Source: an uncultured Propioniciclava sp. (GTDB taxonomy: Bacteria > Actinomycetota > Actinomycetes > Propionibacteriales > Propionibacteriaceae). Taken from it: a stretch of 10,202 nt of DNA. The stretch is from contig CALMPQ010000320.1 of the NCBI GenBank assembly GCA_937872005.1, positions 1 to 10,202 of the forward strand, given 5' to 3'. Of this stretch, positions 6,108-10,202 are shown piece after piece. Each line of letters begins with the position of its first letter. Within the stretch, counting starts at the first letter, position 1. Under the pieces are notes generated by a model. The model was not told the origin of the DNA. It did no database searches and saw only the letters and a list, made by a program, of their open reading frames with translations. The position numbers and the translations under genes were made by a program.

Positions 6108-7217
6108 TCAGTCGTGGGTCGCGCCCATGTGGGCGCGGATCGCCAGGGCGGCCGCCCCCCGAGCCCATTCGTCGTCGCCCACCACGTCCACGACCAGCAG
6201 GGGCGGGGGGACGTGCTGGGGCTGCATGGCCTCCAGCTGCGCCCGAGCGCGATCCTCGCGCCCGCGGAGCACGGGGACGCCCTCGCCCGCGACCAGCAGG
6301 CGCTGGGGGGCGGTGATGGCCGCGATCGTCCCCGCCAACTCGCCGACCGCATCGGCCACCTCGTCCAGGAGGTCGGCCAAGGCCGGCTCGGCGGTGGCGA
6401 GCTCGGGCAGGTCGGCCGGGTCGGCGTCCCGACCGAGGATGGCCACCACGCGCGCCAGCAGGGCGTCGCGGTTGAGCACGGTCTCGACCGAACGCCCGCC
6501 GAGCACCGTCAGGGGGCCGAGCATGCCGGCGGCGCCGTAGCGCCCCCGCACCAGCTCGTCGCGGCAGACCAGGCCCAACCCGACGCCGGCGCCGACGGTC
6601 AGCACGGCGAACTCGGTGGCGTCCCGGCCGACGCCGAACCAGTGCTCGGCGACGGTGACCGCGTTCACGTCGTTGTCGATGGTGGTGGGCAGGCCCGTCC
6701 CGGCCTCGAGTTGGGCGGCGAGGTCGATGCCGTCACCCCAGCCCAGGAACAGCGCCCCGCGCACGAGGCCGTCGGGTCCCACGGTCGCGGGCATCGACAC
6801 GCCCAGGGCCTGGGGTGCCGGACGCCCCACGCCCAGTTCCTCGACCAGCGAGCGCACCGTGGCGGTGACCTCGTCGGGGGAGAGCCGGTGCCCGGTGCGG
6901 GACGCGGTGGCCAGGATCGTCCCCCGCAGGTCGGTGAGGGCGGCGTGCAGGACCTCGTGGGAGAGCTTGATCCCGACGAAGGTCGCGCTGTCGGCGGCGA
7001 TGTCGAGGGGGAGCGCCGGGCGTCCGGTGCTGCGGCCCTCGGGGCGCCCTTCGACGAGGAGACCGGCGCCGACCATGGGCTTGGTGAGCCGGGTCACGCT
7101 GGCCGAGGACAGGCCGAGGAGTCGGCCGAGGTCGGCGCGGGAGATGGGTCCGTGGCGGAGCACGGTCAGGGCGACACGCTGGCTGGTCGGATCGAGTGAC
7201 CAGCGCCGGGTTGGCAT
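6108..7217 (-). CDS. ROK-family transcriptional regulator with degenerate kinase domain
   Basis: A 369-aa cytoplasmic protein of the NagC/XylR/Mlc type. Residues 12-60 form a winged helix-turn-helix (ISRADLGRLLGLSSASVTRL), and the rest is a ROK sugar-kinase-like fold. Family features kept include DNDVNA (about 178-183), which helps bind sugar in ROK proteins, and the glycine-rich LTVGAGVGLGL. The ATP-loop aspartate of DxGxTK is missing (GIKLSHEVL instead). The ROK zinc signature, a GH followed by CxCG...GC, is absent: the site reads AAGMLGPLTVLGGRSVE. A regulator without kinase activity is therefore likely, and any ligand is unknown. Its ATG overlaps the whiB1 stop (TGATG) and no ribosome binding site is evident, so translation depends on whiB1. 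It is convergent with pdtaS. Confidence 0.85.
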   Translation of the reverse strand: MPTRRWSLDPTSQRVALTVLRHGPISRADLGRLLGLSSASVTRLTKPMVGAGLLVEGRPEGRSTGRPALPLDIAADSATFVGIKLSHEVLHAALTDLRGTILATASRTGHRLSPDEVTATVRSLVEELGVGRPAPQALGVSMPATVGPDGLVRGALFLGWGDGIDLAAQLEAGTGLPTTIDNDVNAVTVAEHWFGVGRDATEFAVLTVGAGVGLGLVCRDELVRGRYGAAGMLGPLTVLGGRSVETVLNRDALLARVVAILGRDADPADLPELATAEPALADLLDEVADAVGELAGTIAAITAPQRLLVAGEGVPVLRGREDRARAQLEAMQPQHVPPPLLVVDVVGDDEWARGAAALAIRAHMGATHD

Positions 7218-7465
7218 CAGGAGCGCACGCGTGCGCGGGCGTTGCGGCGCTTCATCGCGCGCCGCTCATCCTCGGAGAGACCCCCCCAGACCCCATGGTC
7301 CTGCCCCGCATCCAGAGCCCACTGAAGGCATTCGGTCCGTACGTCGCAACGGGCGCAGACCTTCTTGGCCTCCGCGATCTGCATGATGGCCGGGCCCGTG
7401 TTCCCCACGGGGAAGAACAGTTCCGGGTCCTCGGTCAGGCATGCAGCACGATGGCGCCAGTCCAT
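7217..7465 (-). CDS. whiB1: WhiB1-type iron-sulfur transcription factor
   Basis: An 82-aa Wbl protein that holds a nitric-oxide-sensitive [4Fe-4S] cluster and, in mycobacteria, binds region 4 of the primary sigma factor. The four cluster ligands are Cys9, Cys37, Cys40 and Cys46, the same positions as in M. tuberculosis WhiB1. MDWRH, ELFFPVGN, the GVWGG turn (58-62) and the basic DNA-binding tail ERRAMKRRNARARVRS also match. The ATG at 7465 fits the family N-terminus and has AAGGAG 10 bp upstream; the frame runs open further upstream to 7627 but without similarity. In Mycobacterium whiB1 is the convergent neighbour of pdtaS, as here, except that a ROK gene follows the whiB1 stop by a TGATG junction. 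The 5' region holds two inverted repeats. Confidence 0.95.
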   Translation of the reverse strand: MDWRHRAACLTEDPELFFPVGNTGPAIMQIAEAKKVCARCDVRTECLQWALDAGQDHGVWGGLSEDERRAMKRRNARARVRS

Positions 7466-7500
7466 GTGGCAACGACTCCTTGAAGATGGGCGTGGTGGAA

Positions 7501-7523
7501 GTGCCCTGGGGGGTACCGGGCAC
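7501..7523. repeat. Inverted repeat upstream of whiB1 (proximal)
   Basis: GTGCCC at 7501-7506 and GGGCAC at 7518-7523 flank an 11-bp centre that contains the palindrome GGTACC. It lies 36-58 bp upstream of the whiB1 start, likely near the promoter or in the leader. It does not match the CRP consensus TGTGA-N6-TCACA. An operator or leader hairpin is possible. Confidence 0.4.
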
Positions 7524-7527
7524 GCCT

Positions 7528-7547
7528 GACTACCTTGCCAAGTAGTC
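7528..7547. repeat. Inverted repeat upstream of whiB1 (distal), operator-like
   Basis: GACTAC at 7528-7533 and GTAGTC at 7542-7547 are perfect arms around CTTGCCAA, with one further pair inside. The 20-bp dyad lies 63-82 bp upstream of whiB1 and 95 bp before the divergent membrane gene. Its size and position suit a dimeric regulator; which one is unknown. The minus strand contains TTGGCA, a possible -35. I could not find a convincing -10 for whiB1. Confidence 0.45.
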
Positions 7548-7604
7548 GCGCCGAAAACAAGGGGGCGGGCCGGGATTGGGCACCAACTCGTCACCGGTTG
7601 GACA

Positions 7605-7635
7605 GGGAACCGCCACGTGGTGGACACCGTAGAAT
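7605..7635 (+). promoter_or_regulatory. Promoter of the four-helix membrane gene, leaderless, possibly SigR-like
   Basis: TAGAAT at 7630-7635 fits TANNNT and is followed by 6 bp and the GTG start at 7642, indicating a leaderless transcript. The same stretch has GGGAAC at 7605-7610 and, 18 bp on, GTA at 7629-7631, which is one base off the GTT of SigR promoters. The primary-sigma reading of the -10 is the better supported one. Confidence 0.5.
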
Positions 7636-7641
7636 CACCCG

Positions 7642-7996
7642 GTGCCCGAAACCAGACCGTCCCGTCCGCTCGGCCTGACCGTGGCCGCCCTCGCCTCGAT
7701 CGCGTTCGCGGTGTTCTTCCTCGCGATGGCGGTGCTGTCGCTGACCTCCGGCCATGGCGCCTTCAGCGGTGGTGTGGCGATCGCCCTGATCCTGTGGGGC
7801 CTGATCGTCGGCGTGTGCGGCTTCTTCCTGCTGCGTGGCGCGCGCTGGGCGCGGGGTCCGGTCGTGGCCGCCGCACTGCTGCACGTGTTCTCGTTCGCCC
7901 AGTTCTCGATGAACGGGTCGCCGCTGACGCTCATCGGCGCCATCGTGGCGCTGGCGATCGTGGTCGGCGCGCTGCATCCCATGAGCCGGGCGTGGC

Positions 7997-8013
<17 letters not shown>
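7642..8013 (+). CDS. Small four-helix integral membrane protein, function unknown
   Basis: A 123-aa hydrophobic protein with predicted helices near residues 10-34, 43-66, 72-90 and 94-113, short charged loops and a basic N-terminus (PETRPSRP), so both ends are probably cytoplasmic. I recognise no catalytic motif or named domain. The start is GTG at 7642, chosen because a TAGAAT -10 element ends 6 bp upstream and no other start fits. The gene diverges from whiB1 over a 176-bp gap. In M. tuberculosis a membrane protein gene (Rv3217c) lies on the corresponding side of whiB1, so orthology is possible, though I judge that only by position and type. Its last 17 bp overlap the 3' end of convergent galK. 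Confidence 0.75.
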
Positions 8014-9086
<1,073 letters not shown>

Positions 9087-9094
<8 letters not shown>

Positions 9095-9266
9095 CGTCCT
9101 CGTCGTCCAGCCGGGCCAGCCACGTGGCCAGCCGCTCGACGGGCACCTCGAACTCGGGGTTCAGGTCGACGAACGTGCGGAACTGCTCGGCGAGCCAAGC
9201 GAGGCTGACCTCATCGGCGCCTCGCCTGGCCTCGAGTTCCTCGATGCCGCGGTCGGTGAAGTACAA
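9087..9266 (-). CDS. Small conserved protein, DUF6104-like
   Basis: A 59-aa acidic protein starting MYFTDRGIEELEARRG and ending WLARLDDEDD. It matches my memory of the DUF6104 family, small actinobacterial proteins encoded just downstream of kgd/sucA; no function is known to me. It has no membrane segment or cysteine; the N-terminal half looks helical and FVDLNPEFEVPVERLATWL is a conserved core. The start is TTG at 9266, with GAGG about 8 bp upstream, because the family's YFTDRG begins exactly there and no ATG or GTG is near. It starts 9 bp after the kgd stop and overlaps galK by 8 bp, so the three genes are probably one transcript. Its short length and TTG start make it easy to overlook. Confidence 0.8.
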
Positions 9267-9275
9267 AGTCCGACC

Positions 9276-10202
9276 TCAGATCCCCTGGAACGCCGCGTCG
9301 AGGAGGACCTTCTCCTGCATCTGGTGGACCTTGAGCAGACCGACCGACGGGGAGGAGGACTCGGGACGGGCGACCGGGGTCATCTTCAGTTCACGACCGC
9401 CCATCTTCTCGGCGATCGCAGCCGGCAGGTGCAGCGCCATGAACGGCCAAGAGCCCTGGTTGAGCGGCTCGTCCTGCACGAACCGGACGTCGGTCACGTG
9501 CGGGTAGCGGGCGAGTTCCTCGGCCAGGTCGTCGGTCGGCAGCGGGTAGAGCCGCTCGAGCGAGACGATGGCGACCTTCCCCTCGAGGCCGCGCTTGGCG
9601 CGCTCGGCCACGAGCTCCCAGCGGATCTTGCCGGAGCAGAGGATGACCGCCTGCACGGCCGACGCCTCGGTGATCGACTCGTCGCCGATCGCCGGGCGCC
9701 ACGACCCGTTGGTGAAGTCCTCGGGCGACGAGGCCGCGGCCTTGCCGCGCAGCATCGACTTCGGGGTCATGATCACCAGCGGGCGGTGCCAGTTCACGTA
9801 GGTGTGCGTGCGCAGCAGGTGGAAGTGCGACGCCGGCGTCGACGGCTGGCAGACTGCCAGCGCGCCCTCGGAGCACAGCTGGAGCCAGCGCTCGATGCGG
9901 GCGGAGCTGTGGTCGGGGCCCTGGCCCTCGTAGCCGTGGGGCAGCAGCAGGGTGACGCCCGACTTCTGGGTCCACTTCGCGTCGCCGGAGGAGATGAACT
10001 CGTCGGCGATGGTCTGCGCACCGTTGGCGAAGTCACCGAACTGGGCCTCCCACAGCACCAGGGACTGCGGCGAGGCCACCGAGTAGCCGTACTCGAAGCC
10101 CATGACCGCGTACTCGCTGAGCAGCGAGTCGAAGACGTGGAACTGCCCCTGGTCGTCGGTCAGGTGCTTGAGCGGGATGTACTCCTCGTTCGTGTTCCGG
10201 TC
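9276..10202 (-). CDS. kgd: Multifunctional 2-oxoglutarate metabolism enzyme, C-terminal part (5' end beyond window)
   Basis: The C-terminal 308 residues of a thiamine-diphosphate enzyme of the 2-oxoglutarate dehydrogenase E1 type. In actinobacteria this protein (Kgd/OdhA) fuses a succinyltransferase-like domain to E1 and makes succinyl-CoA or succinic semialdehyde from 2-oxoglutarate. The visible part includes FEYGYSVASPQSLVLWEAQF, DFANGAQTIADEFISSG, LLPHGYEGQGPDHSSARIER, STPASHFHLLR and TPKSMLRGKAA. These belong to the pyrimidine-binding transketolase-like domain and the C-terminal domain and follow mycobacterial Kgd closely. The frame is open to the window edge, so the gene starts outside; full-length homologues exceed 1200 residues. 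The fused N-terminal domain cannot be confirmed here, so plain SucA remains possible. It leads the kgd-DUF6104-galK unit. Confidence 0.93.
   Translation of the reverse strand, partial: DRNTNEEYIPLKHLTDDQGQFHVFDSLLSEYAVMGFEYGYSVASPQSLVLWEAQFGDFANGAQTIADEFISSGDAKWTQKSGVTLLLPHGYEGQGPDHSSARIERWLQLCSEGALAVCQPSTPASHFHLLRTHTYVNWHRPLVIMTPKSMLRGKAAASSPEDFTNGSWRPAIGDESITEASAVQAVILCSGKIRWELVAERAKRGLEGKVAIVSLERLYPLPTDDLAEELARYPHVTDVRFVQDEPLNQGSWPFMALHLPAAIAEKMGGRELKMTPVARPESSSPSVGLLKVHQMQEKVLLDAAFQGI

Noticed and set aside
4585..6168. Long open frame (527 codons) antisense to pdtaS
   Set aside because: It lies opposite a well-supported kinase. Its product is a repetitive His/Gly/Arg/Asp-rich string typical of the complementary strand of GC-rich genes, and it reads through bL37 and both intergenic regions.
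6114..7199. Long plus-strand open frame (361 codons) antisense to the ROK gene
   Set aside because: Low-complexity Gly/Arg/His composition and no motif; the opposite strand encodes a recognisable ROK regulator.
7466..7627. N-terminal extension of whiB1 to 7627
   Set aside because: WhiB1 proteins begin MDWRH, found at 7465 with a ribosome binding site; the extension crosses both upstream dyads and has no similarity.
7466..7641. CRP/GlxR site (TGTGA-N6-TCACA) upstream of whiB1
   Set aside because: Searched by eye because mycobacterial whiB1 has one; no half-site pair is present.

Overview
The window is high-GC DNA (about 70% by eye) from an actinomycete. The markers are a WhiB1-type iron-sulfur protein, a SigR/SigH sigma factor with a zinc anti-sigma factor, a PdtaS sensor kinase, a Kgd-type 2-oxoglutarate enzyme and the actinobacterial 24-residue ribosomal protein bL37. 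The gene order resembles the sigH-rshA-pdtaS-whiB1 and aroA-rsgA neighbourhoods of Mycobacterium. The order Propionibacteriales is a guess; genus and species cannot be read from the sequence.

Left arm (1-3405, all minus strand): a tight unit reading DoxX-family membrane protein, aroA, rsgA, hisN. The first three are joined by 4-bp stop/start overlaps (GTGA, ATGA); hisN follows after 34 bp and leaves the window incomplete. It combines aromatic and histidine biosynthesis with a ribosome-assembly GTPase.

Stress-control centre (3406-6099): a divergent promoter region with a SigR-type promoter (GGGAAC-N18-GTT) and a 29-bp dyad leads into sigR/sigH and rsrA on the plus strand, which end at a strong hairpin. 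The 24-codon bL37 gene lies just beyond on the minus strand, and pdtaS reads away from it on the plus strand from an apparently leaderless promoter.

Middle (6108-8013): whiB1 and a ROK-family regulator read on the minus strand, joined by a TGATG junction. Their upstream region carries two inverted repeats and faces a small four-helix membrane protein gene on the plus strand, also apparently leaderless.

Right arm (7997-10202, minus strand): the 3' end of kgd, a 59-aa DUF6104-like gene with a TTG start, and galK, packed with a 9-bp gap and an 8-bp overlap.

The theme is housekeeping metabolism around redox and nitrosative stress regulation (SigR/RsrA, WhiB1, PdtaS, DoxX). I see no mobile element, CRISPR array, tRNA, rRNA, phage or defence module. 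The most interesting points are the possible two-isoform SigR control region, the unusual ROK gene coupled to whiB1, a changed cysteine in PdtaS, and two very small genes that are easy to miss.
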